Part shown: one piece after another, positions 1-11,074 of the stretch
Position numbering within the stretch: position 1 is the first letter of the stretch
Layout of the letters: each line of letters opens with the position of its first letter
Assembly (NCBI RefSeq): GCF_001645765.1
Contig: NZ_LWUJ01000010.1
Span: 1-64,000, forward strand
DNA length: 64,000 nucleotides
Origin: Candidatus Mycoplasma haematobovis
GTDB lineage: Bacteria > Bacillota_I > Bacilli_A > Mycoplasmatales > Mycoplasmoidaceae
Direction: 5' to 3'
Notes under the pieces: generated by a model
Seen by the model: the letters and a program-made list of their open reading frames with translations, nothing else
Told to the model about the DNA's origin: nothing
The model's database searches: none
Program-made: the position numbers and the translations under genes

Positions 1-1350
1 TGATCCATTTCTACGGGCTCCAGCACTATCAACAGCAACTGCATGTATTCCTGCTTGGTTTCTGATAAAGATTCACGGAGAATCTTTAATCTCTACAGCA
101 TCAGCATATTTGTTGCCATTGCCATTGTTGAAAATATTACTCTTATCTACAGCTAGTGTTCTGGAGTTGGAGTTGGCAAAGAATTCAAATAATTTACTCT
201 TATGCGAACTTACCGAACTTGATTTATCCTTTCCGTTTATGTATGTAGTGTGACCTTCGTTAAGTAATTCTTTTTGATATTTGTAGTTAGCGGCGGCCGC
301 AAATTTAACAAATCAACTACCATCATACATATTTGATGCTTCCATATACAATGAAGTGCCACTATCATCTGTGTAAAGATTAGGGACATAAAGATCTTTA
401 CTTGGTTTAGTTTGAGAAGTCTTAATTACAGTCCCAAAGAACTTCTCAAATTTAGAAGCAGTACTTAACTTACTTCCATCAGTTGCATCAAAATAAGGAA
501 ACTCATAACTAGCTTTTGAAGGGAAATCAGCTCCTAAATCTTTTTTTCAAACTGTCTCTAACTCTGCTCTAGTAGCATTCTCTTTGTATTTTCATAAAGA
601 CATCCATACATAGAATGGTTGTACTTCCTCAAATCATTCTTTGTAAGCTCAATTAATGAAATCAAATTTATCTTTTTGAAAATGCTCTAATGAAGGATTA
701 TTAATAACATTTCTAGTAACTAAAGGATAAAATCCAATCTTACTTCAGTTATTACTATCCTCTAGTTCTGATTTGGAGAAGAAGTGTGAATCTCTAATAA
801 AGGAAGTATTAGATCTATTAGGGTCGTAGTGTCTATTAAGAGTAAAGTTATTTTGATCAAACTCTAATATCTCTTTCTTTAAGAATTCATAACTACTATT
901 ATTAAGCTTTCGCCTAATCATATCTTCTCTAGTACCGCCATTTTCATCCAAAATTCTATTAATAGCTGGTTTACCTGTAGGATGTCTCTTAGTTAAATCA
1001 GCTAATTCTCTTTCAAAGTCTTTTGCTTCTTTTGAAGCAAACTCTGAATACTTATTTCTTAAATAAGAGCTATTAGTTTTTCTTAAATAGTTACCTACTA
1101 TATCTCTAGCAAAAACTCCTTCGATAGGAGCTTTCATTTGATCTACATTAAAGATCTCTCTAGTAAATTCATCAAATCCAAATCTTTCTGCAAATCTAAG
1201 ACTATATGCTCCTCTTCTTTTCTTAAATTCAGAAAAATATTGATTCTTTCCTCATGCACTATATTTACTAATAAGAAATAAAGGAGTAGTAGATAATCCT
1301 GCAACAGAACCAGCTAATATAAATTTCTTAAGAAAGACTCAATTCAACAT
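1..1350 (-). CDS. Large membrane-anchored protein of unknown function (C-terminus outside window)
   Basis: Read with UGA=Trp there is one uninterrupted frame of 450 codons running off the left edge. The ATG at 1350 starts MLNWVFLKKFILAGSVAGL, a single N-terminal hydrophobic segment (about residues 4-25), so the protein is probably anchored with its body outside the cell. The body is hydrophilic and Tyr/Phe/Asn-rich, with no catalytic motif I recognise. It resembles the 8285-10273 gene in strand, size class and composition rather than the small paralogs. It is transcribed divergently from the paralog array. The family is not recognised; a surface protein is inferred from the helix and context only. 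Confidence 0.85.
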
Positions 1351-1524
1351 AGTCCAATAAAGCTAAATGTTTATATTTAAAAGAAGCAATAGCTCTTGAA
1401 TACTAAGCACTCCTACTTTATTAAATATTTTTAAATATTAAGGCAGTTGAAATATTTAATGCTACAAATAAGAATTTTTAATAGTACATTACTAAACAAC
1501 AAGACAATATAAAAGAAGAGTAAT
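1351..1524. promoter_or_regulatory. Divergent intergenic region, likely promoters both ways
   Basis: This 174-base AT-rich gap separates two divergent genes, so it should hold the first promoter of the plus-strand array and that of the minus-strand gene. TTGAAA (1447-1452) could be a -35 element, but no convincing -10 sits at the right spacing. AGAAGAG (1514-1520), 4 bases before the ATG at 1525, is a plausible ribosome binding site. Confidence 0.35.
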
Positions 1525-2211
1525 ATGTCAGTAATTACTAAAGTATTAGCAACTGGTGGAATTTTAGGTGCAGTTGGAAGTGGTGGCTATGTAGCCACCT
1601 ACTTACTATCTAATAATTTTACTGATAAATCAATAAAGAATAAAGAAGACGATAATTCTTTAGGTAAATCACTAAGAGATAAAGGACATACATTATTAGA
1701 TTTTGATACTAGTAAGACTGAAAGCGATAAAGCAACCTGAAATCCTATTCTTGTTGCTTATTCCAAAAGTAACAAAAAACTAAATGGAAAAACAATTAAT
1801 GTAGCTGGCGATGCTCCAACTCCCGAAAATATTAATGATCTTAAAAAAGAGTGCGCTAAAGCTACAGCATCTAGTGACTACAATAACGATACTTTATTAA
1901 TTACAGAACAATTTTGTATGAGGCCTATATCTATTAAAGAATTAGCTGAAAATAATCGTGCCACTCCTTTAGATGCAGATGTAACAAATGAAAATGACTC
2001 CGATAAATGAGATATTAAAGTGGATAAATATTTGGAAACGACAGAAGAAAAAAGAATTACTAATGTCACTTTAGAGACTAAATCTGAAACAAATCAAAAA
2101 GCAAATAGAGATAAATTAAGAGCAGAATGTAAGAAGTTTGAAATTATAAAAACTCACGAAACAGACTTCCATACTAAATACGAAAAATACCTTGCTTGAT
2201 GTGTAGTTTAA
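1525..2211 (+). CDS. Group 2 two-module surface paralog
   Basis: 228 aa. Helix ATGGILGAVGSGGYVATYLL follows a short N-terminus. The first module has a Trp near residue 72 and closes with ITEQFC (Cys near 131) instead of WC; the second closes with WC near 225, only three residues from the stop. Closest relatives in the window are 13862-14524, 16566-17228 and 23990-24655, which share 'KGHTLLxFDT' and 'WxPIxxAY'. AGAAGAG precedes the ATG by 4 bases. It is the first gene of the plus-strand run and lies 6 bases before the next. Function unknown; membrane-anchored surface protein inferred. Confidence 0.9.
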
Positions 2212-2217
2212 CAAACA

Positions 2218-2841
2218 ATGAATACTCCTGTTAAATCTTTAATTGGTCTTAGTGCTGTAGGTGGAGTTGCTGGTGGGTGTTATGCTATTAGTCAACAATT
2301 ATCAACAAAAAGTATTAACGATAAATTAAAGGATAACGGATACAAAATACTAACTGATAGCAGTGGAGATTGAGGCAAAATATTAGCTCAATACAAGTTA
2401 GTGGCTACTGGTAATAGCGCCCTGAAGTTTGCTGGTGTAACCATAGAGTCTGAGGCAAATCTTCAAGAGCAATGCAAAAAAGTTCTTAAAGAATCTTCCT
2501 CTAACAGTGATAGTTACAATAGAGGTGCCAAATGGTGTACAGTTCCAAGAGATATGAAAGATATGTTGAAAAGCAAAGGATATAGATTTTTAAGTACCGT
2601 TAATAATACGGATAATATAGATCAAAGCGAATGGAATGCAAGATTAAATGCACATAATGACGATACAAAAAATGAAAAATTCACAATTTCTCCTACTTCA
2701 GGCAATAAACTAACTCACGTTAAGGGAGACAGAGACAAAATGAGAGATGCATGCAGACCCCTAGAAGCTAAGAAACATTATGAACAAAACTTTGAAGCAG
2801 ACTTAAAAAAAGCAATGCTTTGATGTTCAGAACCTAATTAA
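2218..2841 (+). CDS. Group 1 two-module surface paralog
   Basis: 207 aa from ATG at 2218 (MNTPVKSLIGLSAVGG). The downstream GTG at 2401 lies inside the first module and is not the start. Membrane helix about residues 6-24 containing GGVAGGC. WC pairs near residues 106 (TGG codon) and 202 (TGA codon). The first module contains 'NGYKIL' and a 'W.KILAQYK' stretch typical of Group 1. No clear Shine-Dalgarno, and the 6-base spacing after the previous stop suggests re-initiation. Confidence 0.9.
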
Positions 2842-2866
2842 AAAACTAGTTAAATAATTAGTTCTT

Positions 2867-3505
2867 TTGAATCCTAAATATTTAGCCTTAGTTGGGGGAG
2901 GGGTCACTACTATTATTGGCAGTAGCTTTGGTGCTTATTACTTATCACAAGACAAGACAATTGGTGATAAATTAAAGAAATTAAATAGTAACTTAATTGA
3001 AACAGTCGATGAATATGAAGTTGCCTTTAAAGAAAATAAAAGCACTAAAGAATTCACAAATCTAATAAGTTTAGATAATGAAAAAATAACAAGTGATAGT
3101 ACATTAGTCGCAGGTGGTAAAGCTTTAAAGGCTTGGTGCGAAAAACAATACAAAAAAGGATTATCTAAGGGTAATATTGAAGAATTAATAACTAAGGTAA
3201 CTAACTATTGCTCTGAACCTCCTGTAGACATATCAGCAAAATTAAAAAAACAAGGTAAATCTTTAGCAGGAGAATGAAGTTCACAATTAGTTGCTGTAAA
3301 ACAAAAAACCGATGATACTTTATTAGGAGAACTGCAAAAAATAAACAGAGGAATCAAAACAATGAACGATGAAAATCAAGCTCCTGTGATTGAAGCTCTA
3401 GAAAAATGATGTAATGACAATGTTAAGACTAAATTAACAGATGACAAGCAAGATACAACTTGAAATAAAGTAGTTCCTCGTTGTATAGAAGATGCTACAA
3501 CATAA
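2867..3505 (+). CDS. Group 3 surface paralog, repeat tract in the in-frame state
   Basis: 212 aa, TTG start (MNPKYLALVGGGVTT). After the helix comes SQDKTIGDKL, encoded by two CAAGA units plus CAA, which keeps the frame. WC near residues 90 and 181, an internal 'NYC' and a terminal 'RC'. A 5-bp inverted repeat (AACTA 2844-2848, TAGTT 2859-2863) followed by CTTTT lies just before the start. The TTG is chosen because a Group 3 helix begins directly after it and no ATG is available. Confidence 0.88.
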
Positions 3506-3533
3506 ACTAAAGGGTAAATAAAATAATCAAACT

Positions 3534-3998
3534 ATGGATCCAAAACAACTTCTACTTATTGGTGCAGGTACGGCTGTTGTAGGGGGAGGTGCTACAAGTG
3601 CTTACTTTCTTATTCCTGAGAGAAAAGAGGCAACAGTTGAAAGCCAAAGTTCTGGTGAAGTGGTGAAGAATACAACAAGTTTAAGAGCAACATTAACAGG
3701 AGTAGAGTTCCTAAATACAAAGGATGATACACATAAGACAGCTTGGGGCAAATTGGTTGATAAATTCCACGAATTAGGAGAAGCCGGTACAATAAAAATT
3801 AGTGCAAGTATTGCTCCAAAAAGTAGTAATCCGGACAATAAAGATTCAAATATTAAGATACTTAAAGATGCATGCGATGCACTACTTGCTATGACTGAAT
3901 TTCAAGACGGAGATAAAGATATAGCTAAAAATTGATGCTCTACCACTTCTCCTTTATTAGCTGAAGCGAGGCCTAACCCAGCATCAATAGGTTCATAA
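3534..3998 (+). CDS. Group 4 one-module surface paralog
   Basis: 154 aa. MDPKQLLLIGAGTAVVGGG begins the helix. One module only: Trp near 66 ('WGKLVDKF'), an 'LKDAC' helix, then WC at 134. It ends in a 20-residue tail rich in Pro, Ala and Ser. Sits between a Group 3 and a chimeric Group 1 gene. Similar to 35760-36272 and 30707-31111. Helix plus short soluble module suggests a displayed single domain; function unknown. Confidence 0.9.
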
Positions 3999-4005
3999 CA
4001 ATATC

Positions 4006-4695
4006 TTGAATACTAAATCATTATTATCCGCTTCCTTAGGTGTCAGTACCATTGGAGGCGTGGCGACTGGTACTTATTTTCTTTGGCCAGACAGTAAATC
4101 AGAAAGCATTAAAGCATCAGAACCTTTAAGTGCCAATAACAATGGAAATATTGAAAGTAAACTACAAGAAAATCAATATGAAATACTCGATAGTGGTGCT
4201 TCTGAATGGGCTCAAATAGTATCAAGTTACAAAACAGTAGTATCGAAAAGACAAAATTTAAAGTTTGTTGACTTTGATGGTTCTGAACCATCCGACACAA
4301 CTACTCAACCAAGAAAAACTGCAGCCAATATATTAAGCGAAAAATGTCAAGAAATTCTTAAAACAAATAAAGACGAAGATTACGAAAAAGCAGAAAAGTG
4401 ATGTATTAAACCACAATCAGTATTTGATAGATTAAAAAAATTATCTTCAAATCCTTTAGTTACAACAGAAGATGATAAGAGTCAAGATCTTAAATGGGAA
4501 GAAAAGCTTAATAAACATAAAGAAGCTAATGAAAATCAAATTGAATCCCTAAAGGTTAGTGGATTTGATGCTAAACAAAAAGAAGAAAAAATAAAAGCTA
4601 TCAAAGTTGAATGTGCAAAATTAAATGCAAAGAAAACTTATGAAGAAGATTATGAAGTTGCTTTAGAAAAATCTAAATTGTGATGTGCAATTTAG
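4006..4695 (+). CDS. Chimeric paralog: Group 4 N-terminus on a Group 1 body
   Basis: 229 aa, TTG start 7 bases after the previous stop. The first 28 residues (MNTKSLLSASLGVSTIGG, then GTYFLWP) look like Group 4 helices such as 35760-36272. The rest is a Group 1 two-module body with 'NQYEIL', WC at 132 and WC at 226. About 30 Ser/Asn/Lys residues link the two. The mixture suggests the anchor segment can be exchanged between groups. Function unknown. Confidence 0.88.
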
Positions 4696-4767
4696 GTAGT
4701 TTGTTAATACAAGATTCAAATACTCAAAAGATAAAAAACTAACTCTTTAAAGAATCTAGTTTACTTC

Positions 4768-4788
4768 AACCACAATGAGCTAGTGGTT
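4768..4788 (+). promoter_or_regulatory. Hairpin overlapping the GTG start of the next gene
   Basis: AACCAC (4768-4773) and GTGGTT (4783-4788) form a perfect 6-bp stem with a 9-base loop. The 3' arm includes the GTG initiation codon of the gene at 4783. If it folds in the mRNA it would partly occlude initiation. A stem this short can occur by chance, so this is a candidate only. Confidence 0.35.
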
Positions 4789-5229
4789 AAATCTCTGCTT
4801 GTTACTCTATTTGCTGTTGGAGCAATAACTAGTTCAATAGTCATAGGTAAGAATCTTATTGAAGAAGCTCCATTAGCTGGATTACCAAAACAGCAACAAC
4901 AAAAAGACCCAGAAAATATTAAAGAATTATTGACTAACAAGGGTTATGGATTCCTAGATGTTGAAGGCAAACAAGATGATGAAAAATGAACAAATTTAAT
5001 TAATAAATATATTTCACTTAAAGATGAGAACAAAATCAAAAAAATTAAAGATTTAGAATTCAAAAGTAAAGGAAATTCTTTCAATAACGAAGATATTCAA
5101 ACATTTAAGACAAAATGTCAAGAATTATTGAGAACACAAATAACTAAAGGCAATGAATTTGAATTATCAAAACAAAATACTATTGATTGATGTACTGACA
5201 AAACCTCTAGACCTATTAATGTCAGTTAA
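4783..5229 (+). CDS. Group 4 one-module surface paralog, GTG start
   Basis: 148 aa. GTG is the only usable start: a nearby ATG (4775) meets TAG after one codon. The helix LLVTLFAVGAITSSIVIG is followed by Gln/Lys residues, then 'LLTNKGYGFLDVEG', Trp at 69 and WC at 136. Preceded by an 87-base gap containing the hairpin at 4768-4788, so it may head a transcriptional subunit. Next gene starts 6 bases after the stop. Confidence 0.85.
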
Positions 5230-5235
5230 TAGTTA

Positions 5236-5649
5236 GTGAGCTTAAAACAAGTAGCAATAATTGCAGTTACTGCTACATTAATTAGTGGTGGAGCAGCAAT
5301 AGGTACTTATTTTCTTGCTCCTCCCGCAAAAACTAAACCAAAAGGTATTAGAGAGGCATTAATAGAAAAAGGAGTCAAATTTCTAAATGTTGATACGAAT
5401 TCAAATGAACATGATGAAATCTGAGAATCTTTAATTTTGCTTTTTCTAGCTCCAAATAAAGACCGCTTAACAAAAATAACTGCTCCCACTATTAAGAATA
5501 GGTTAAATAAAGATGCTAATTTGGTTGCTATTAAAGAAGCATGTACTAATTTATTGAATGAAAAAGAAGTTGATGATACAAGAATAAAGATGGCAGAAGA
5601 TTGATGTGCTTTAGAAGTCAATCTTCTTGCTAGTCCTTTGCGAACTTAA
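5236..5649 (+). CDS. Group 4 one-module surface paralog, GTG start
   Basis: 137 aa. Helix in MSLKQVAIIAVTATLISGG, ending GTYFLAPP. Module with 'LIEKGVKFLNVD', Trp at 63 and WC at 123, then a 14-residue tail. The segment after Trp 63 ('LILLFLAPNKD') is unusually hydrophobic for this family, which normally has 'KLVAKY' there; this may be local divergence. Both neighbours are separated by 6 bases. Confidence 0.85.
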
Positions 5650-5655
5650 TTAGTT

Positions 5656-6216
5656 TTGATTACCAAAAATGTTGCTCTTGTTGGAGCTGGTACTGCAGTT
5701 ATTGGTGGCAGTGTAGCAGGAGGAGTTTATTACATTAATTCTGGAGATACTATTGGTATTACATTATCTAAAGAAGTAAAGTTACTAACTTCAAATAGTG
5801 AAGAACTGTGAGATTTAAAGTTAAATACTTACAATACCGAAAGAAAAAGCACTAATCCAATTGTGCTTAACAAAAATGACTGGACTGGACTTCAAAATTG
5901 ATGTACTAGTACTTTAAATAAGAAGTTTTCTACTAAAGATAAAGAATATGAAAATGCAAAAATATTATGCTCAGTTCCTTCAAATAAAGAAAAGCTAAAG
6001 AAATTAAATAAGACTTTAACTGGAATAACTTGAAAAGAAAAAGAAACGTCCTATCGTAGCGCAAGTGATAACTTAATTTCAACAATAAATAAGGCTACTG
6101 CTACAGAACAACAAATACAAAATTGATGTAATAATGCTATTAATGAAGAATATGAGTCAGATAATAAAAATAATTATTCTTTAACTCTTAAATGATGCAC
6201 TAAAGAAGGTGCATAG
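5656..6216 (+). CDS. Group 5 surface paralog
   Basis: 186 aa, TTG start (encoded MITKNVALVGAGTAVIGG). WC at residues 82 and 157 and at the C-terminus (180) in 'LKWCTKEGA'. 'ILCSVPSNKEKLKK' near 105 is the group signature between modules. Closest relatives: 19192-19770, 49272-49835 and 38530-39108. A Group 1 gene follows, an order repeated at 19192, 39111 and 40830. Function unknown. Confidence 0.88.
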
Positions 6217-6292
6217 TTGGAATATATTCATGCTCATGAAAATAATTTATTTTATGACTAAAAATAATACAAAAATTCTACTTAATTAAATT

Positions 6293-6949
6293 ATGAATAC
6301 AATAGCAAGAGGCATAATAGGTTTAAGTGCGATTGGAAGTGTGGTTGGTGGAGGCTTTGCCGCAAGCCATTATCTTTCAACCGACAATATTGAAAGCAAA
6401 CTTAAAGCAAACGGATATCAATTATTAGATAAAGGATCTGCAGATTGAAACGCGATATTAACTAGTTATTCAAAAAGCAGTTCTTTAAAATTTGAAGGTT
6501 TTGATGGTACAACAAGTGGCAGTAGCACAAATACAAAACCAGTTGATGTTCTGAAACAAAAATGTGAAGAAGCTCTTAAATTTAATTTATCAAAAAAAGA
6601 TGATAAAGACCTTTACAAAAAAGCAGAAAAGTGATGTATTAAACCACAATCAGTTGTTGAACGTCTTAAATATTTAGGCTTTGAAAAACTAGATACAACA
6701 ACCGCTAATCCAGAAGGAGATAAAGATGATGCATGAGATACAAAACTTAGTGAACATAAAGTTGCAAAAGAAAATAAACTTGCAGAAATAACAACGGATA
6801 TCGAGAAAAAACCAAATAAAGAACAAAGGCCTGTAATTAAGAAAGCATGCGCAGAAATATTCAAAAAGAAAACATATGAACAAGAATATGAAGATTCATT
6901 AGCTAAAGCAAAACTGTGATGTTCAAATGAAACCGAAAAAACTAAGTAA
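6293..6949 (+). CDS. Group 1 two-module surface paralog
   Basis: 218 aa. MNTIARGIIGLSAIGSVVGG opens the helix, then 'SHYLSTDNIESKLKANGYQLL', the Group 1 junction. WC at 114 and 209. The stop overlaps the next ATG as TAATG, so translation of the next gene is probably coupled. Preceded by a 76-base gap where re-initiation from upstream is less likely, so a local promoter may exist. Relatives: 10402-11073 and 19774-20457. Confidence 0.92.
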
Positions 6950-7623
6950 TGGCTTTAAATTTAGGAATTAAAGGGAAAATAGCTTTAGGGGCTGGTAGTT
7001 TAGGAGTTATTGGTGGGGGAGGAGGTATTCTTGCAAATCATATACTATCTGGTGATACTATTAGAGATCATTTAAAGAAAACAGGCTTTACTGTTCTTGA
7101 AGATAGTGCTACTGAATGAACATCTATATTAACTGACTATATCAAAGCGGTACAGACAAACACTTCACTTAAATTTGAAGGGTTTAATGGTGCTGTAGGA
7201 CAAGAAGCAAAATTAAAGCAATTTTGTAAAGAATTATTAGATAATAAACACAAAACACAGGAAACTAATAATAATTTCAAAAAAGTGGCATGATGCATTA
7301 AAGAACAGACAGTATCTGATTATTTAGGAATTGAAGGACATAGAGTATTTAATGTAACAACTACAGGAACAAACGATGATAATGGTAAGTGAGATCAAAA
7401 AGCAAAAGACTACAGTAAATTAACAGATAGTGATGGAAATAAAAAAATTACTAGTCTTTCTTTAAGTAAGAGTAATCTAGATACAGTCAGTGATGAAGAC
7501 AGAAACAAAGTTAAAGAAGCTTGCAAAGGATTAAATGGCAAAAAACATTTTGAAGAAGAATTTGTGCATTCAAAAAATTTAGTAATTAATTGATGTTCAG
7601 AACCAAAGTCTCTAAAAAAATAA
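6949..7623 (+). CDS. Group 1 two-module surface paralog
   Basis: 224 aa. ATG shares its A with the preceding TAA. The helix contains 'AGSLGVIGGGGGILANHIL', nearly the same as in 11075-11734, with which it forms a recent-looking pair: both read 'ILSGDTI/LLSGETI' and close module 1 with 'WC(I/V)KEQTVSDYL'. WC at 115 and 215. Last gene of the first coupled block; a 101-base gap follows. Confidence 0.92.
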
Positions 7624-7695
7624 ATCTATCTTTGCATAATTAGAAACATTTTCATAGTTCTTTATTTAAAATCCAAGTAAATTATCATTTGTCTT

Positions 7696-7718
7696 ATTAA
7701 GTGCCTTAATCAGGAAGG
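7696..7718 (+). promoter_or_regulatory. Hairpin and strong ribosome binding site before 7725
   Basis: ATTAAG-TGC-CTTAAT (7696-7710) is a perfect 6-bp stem with a 3-base loop, without a T-run. AGGAAGG (7712-7718) lies 6 bases before the ATG at 7725 and is the strongest Shine-Dalgarno match noticed in the window; most array genes lack one. Confidence 0.45.
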
Positions 7719-7724
7719 TTCTTA

Positions 7725-8288
7725 ATGTGTCGGGCACTAAAAGCATATGTGGCCGTCAGTACTGTTATCATAATAGCATCTCTAGCTTACAAAGCAAGTC
7801 CATTAGTAATTTATCAAACAACTAATAAAGATTACTTAAACTCTTTAGGATATCAATATCTAGGAGACAACCATAAATTTAATCAATGAAAAACTAATTA
7901 CTCTTTATTCAAAAAGAGTCTTAGTAAGAGTGTATCAATCTTTGAACACATAAATGATGATCTTAAAGGTGCATATTTATTAAAGAGATGATGTGATAAG
8001 AATGTTGGGGCTAGTCTGAGTAGTCAAGAAGATTTCAAATTAGTAAGAAAACATTGTGTAGTAAATCTAAAGAATGTAATTCTTAATTCACCTACCATAA
8101 AAACTATAGATGATCTAGATTCCGACAAAAGAAAACAACTCCTAAAAAATAACAAAGGAATTTGCCATTCAGATATGAAAGAATTGGTGCACTGATGTGT
8201 CAATAGTTTCAGAATGGCACATATTCCAAGAAACTATGGATCATTAGTAAAAGTTAAAGGTTGTTGTTCAATAGATACTTCTCTTTAG
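7725..8288 (+). CDS. Divergent Cys-rich member of the paralog array
   Basis: 187 aa. MCRALKAYVAVSTVIIIASL gives an N-terminal hydrophobic helix without the usual Gly-rich motif. The body keeps 'RWC', 'KHC' and 'HWC', with extra Cys ('GICHS', 'GCC') near the end, so it looks like a distant Group 5 or Group 3 relative. Preceded by a strong AGGAAGG site. Its TAG overlaps, tail to tail, the stop of the minus-strand gene by four bases. Function unknown; may be older than the tandem copies. Confidence 0.85.
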
Positions 8289-10273
8289 TTACACTGAATT
8301 GTTGATGCTGTTGATCCGCCATTTGAATCTCTACAGGATTTGTTGTTTATGAAAGCTTCATGCCAATAATTTCCTCAATCCATAGCTTTTTTGTAACAAT
8401 TGTTATTATCTTTACTATTCTTAAAATCTGGATCGTATTGTCTTTGAAATATATCGACTAAGTTATCTAGCAATAAATTTAGAGCAATAGGAGATCTAAG
8501 GCCTTCATTTCATAAGTGATATTTGTTGTAACTAACTGGATATCCATTACTACCTATTTTGCTAGCATCTATTGTTTCTTTGGATTTAAGTAAAGTTCCA
8601 AGAGATTTTAAAGTTACTGCATTCTTATCGTTAATAAGATTTCAGTCTTCTGGGTTTGCTAAGACTAATAGACTATCTGCTTGATTTTCAAATTGAAATA
8701 AATTACTTGAATCTAAATTAACATTGCCGATCTTTCATCATCAACCGTTGTCATCAACAGAGAATATTTCATCCTCTAAAGATATTTCACCATCTTCATG
8801 TTTATGAGACAAATCTTTATCTAAATTTTTTGGCAATACTTGTTTCAAACCTATATCCGTATAAAGGAATGGAAACTTAGACATTGATTGAATAGTTGCT
8901 TCTCCTGCGCCAAATGAAGAAGGAGGATAAGTAACTATTGCAAAAGCTTTACTTTTGCTATTATTAATTGACTGTGATGATTGTCTTAATTTAGCAGGTT
9001 CAAAATCACTATCTACCACTTCAATCTTTTTGAAATAATCTCTAATAGCTGTAGTTCTGTCTTCCAAATTCTTTGCCATAGCTTGGGCATTTTTGAGTGC
9101 ATTTTGCATAAATTCTTTTCTTGGGTCATTAACAAAATCAGTTGCAAAATTATTTTTGCCACTTCTCTTTACGTATTCATCAATAAGAGCTGCAAACTGA
9201 AATAAGAAAACTATTACTTCTTTTTGAGAGCCTTCTGCTAGTGGGGCAGAGCCGGGTAAAGTTTGTTGCTCTAGAGCAGGATGGTGAACTAATTTAATTG
9301 AAGAAGATGGAACAAGTACAGGCGCTGAAGCCTGTTGTATGCTTGAAATATAAGCTGCTTGTCATGTTTTTGGTGGTGGTGGTGTATCTTCGATTCAACT
9401 ATTTAAAGTATCTCTTTCTTCTTTAGTAAATATTGTTCTTGCATACTTTTCTGCTAACTGCTTGTCTTTTGTAATATCTAGAGCAAATAAATTCTTATTC
9501 TTGATTCACTTCTCTATCTCTAATCTATTTAACCTATCCCCAGTTTTTGTAAATAAATCATTTCAAAAACCTATATACTTACCAAACCTATAAAGAGAAT
9601 TAATACTTTCTTTATCATATTTAGCAATATATTTCTTAAATTCAGTAGCAATCTTCTGATCCTGATCCTGATCCTTCTTACATGTTTCATCATCACTACT
9701 ACTAGTCTTTTGCATATCTTCTTTGAAACAATTGAATACATTCTTTGAAAAAATAGTATAGGGATCTCTTGCAGCTCTGTAGTTAGTAATTATTAAGTCT
9801 TTGTATGCTGGTAATGAATTAGTAGATTCATTAATATCAACAAAATCATCAGCAATAAATTGTTCTAAGAAAAGTATTGATGTGCTCCTATTGCTTCATT
9901 GCTGATCGTTTTTGAATACTAAACCTGTTTCGTATAAGTCTTCATTTCATAAGCTGGGACCAAATTCTTTAACATTTCCTAACAAATCATCAAGTCTTTT
10001 TTGTAATCCTTCCTTTAATTTTTTCTTTTCTGGTGAAGTATGTTCATTAACCACTAAGTAATCATTGACATTTGTTAAATAGTCATATAGAGTAGTTTTT
10101 TTAAATTGATAGGGATAATAGTCAGGAAAGATTTGTAAGCTTAGTAGTAGATCTGCTTGACCATTGTAGTTCACCATTATTTTGTAGTGAACATTAGTGG
10201 GATTGGAACCTAGAAATCCAATACCACTTAAGCAGGGAAAGGCAGAAGCAACTATTACTTTTTTGTTAAGCAA
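8285..10273 (-). CDS. 662-aa secreted or membrane-anchored protein of unknown function
   Basis: One open frame from a TTG at 10273 to TAA at 8285-8287 with several in-frame UGA Trp codons. An in-frame stop lies directly upstream, so TTG or an internal codon must be the start. The N-terminus (MLNKKVIVASAFPCLSGIGF) resembles a weak signal peptide with a Cys at residue 14. Between about residues 240 and 300 there is a Pro/Gln/Ser-rich stretch with 'TPPPP'. The rest is hydrophilic and rich in aromatic residues. Same size and strand as 1-1350. No known catalytic motif seen. It interrupts the array, which resumes at 10402 from the opposite strand. Confidence 0.85.
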
Positions 10274-10401
10274 ATAAAGGAAGGATTAAGAGTTAATATG
10301 TATTTACTTAAGGAGTTAAGTAGGTATTAGTTAATATGGGGCTTTAAGCCAAGAATCTTATTTATAAATTAACTTTTTTTAATTTTTTTAAGAGTTAAAT
10401 T
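10274..10401. promoter_or_regulatory. Divergent intergenic region before the second array block
   Basis: 128 bases between divergent starts. It holds the palindrome GGCTTTAAGCC (10340-10350) and TATAAA around 10362, a possible plus-strand -10 element; no good -35 was identified. Position makes promoters in both directions likely. Confidence 0.3.
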
Positions 10402-11073
10402 ATGAGTTTGGCTACGAGAGGTTTAATTGGATTAGGCGCTATTGGTAGTGCTGTAGGTGGGGGATATGCATTAACTTATGCTTTTTCAAAAGATAATATC
10501 GGAAGCAAACTTGAAGCAAACGGATATCAACTACTAAGTAAAGATGCAAATAATAATGAATTTTGAACAGAAATATTAAAGAGTTACACCGCAGTTGTAG
10601 GAAGTAATAGTAGTTTAAAGTTTGATAGTTTTGCAGGTGGTGATTCTACATCTAATCAAGATTTAATGCAACAACTACAAGAACATTGTGAAAAGTCTTT
10701 AAAAAAAAGAATTACAGAAGACAACGAAAAAAAGGAAATTTACAAAAGAACAGAAAAATGATGTACTAAACCAATAGAGGTTTCAAAAAGACTAGATTGA
10801 TTAGGATTTAAAGCTCTTGATGTCGATCAAAATAAAGATACACAAGTTGACGAATGAAATAGTAAATTAAACAAATACAAAGATGCTAAGAAAACCAAAC
10901 AACCTACATTTCCTACTGGTTTAACTGACAATGTAGATGCTGATAACAGAAATAAGATCAAAAAAGCTTGTGAAGTCCCTTTAAAGAAGAAAACATATGA
11001 AGCAGATTATGAAACTTCTTTAGAGAATGCAAAAGAATGATGCTCAGTAAAAAAAGATAAACAAACAACTTAA
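10402..11073 (+). CDS. Group 1 two-module surface paralog
   Basis: 223 aa. MSLATRGLIGLGAIGSAVGG leads the helix; then 'NIGSKLEANGYQLLSKD'. WC at 120 and 213. First gene of the plus-strand block after the 662-aa minus gene and probably led by a promoter in 10274-10401. The next gene starts two bases after the stop. The N-terminal half is closest to 6293-6949. Confidence 0.92.
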
Positions 11074-11074
11074 T

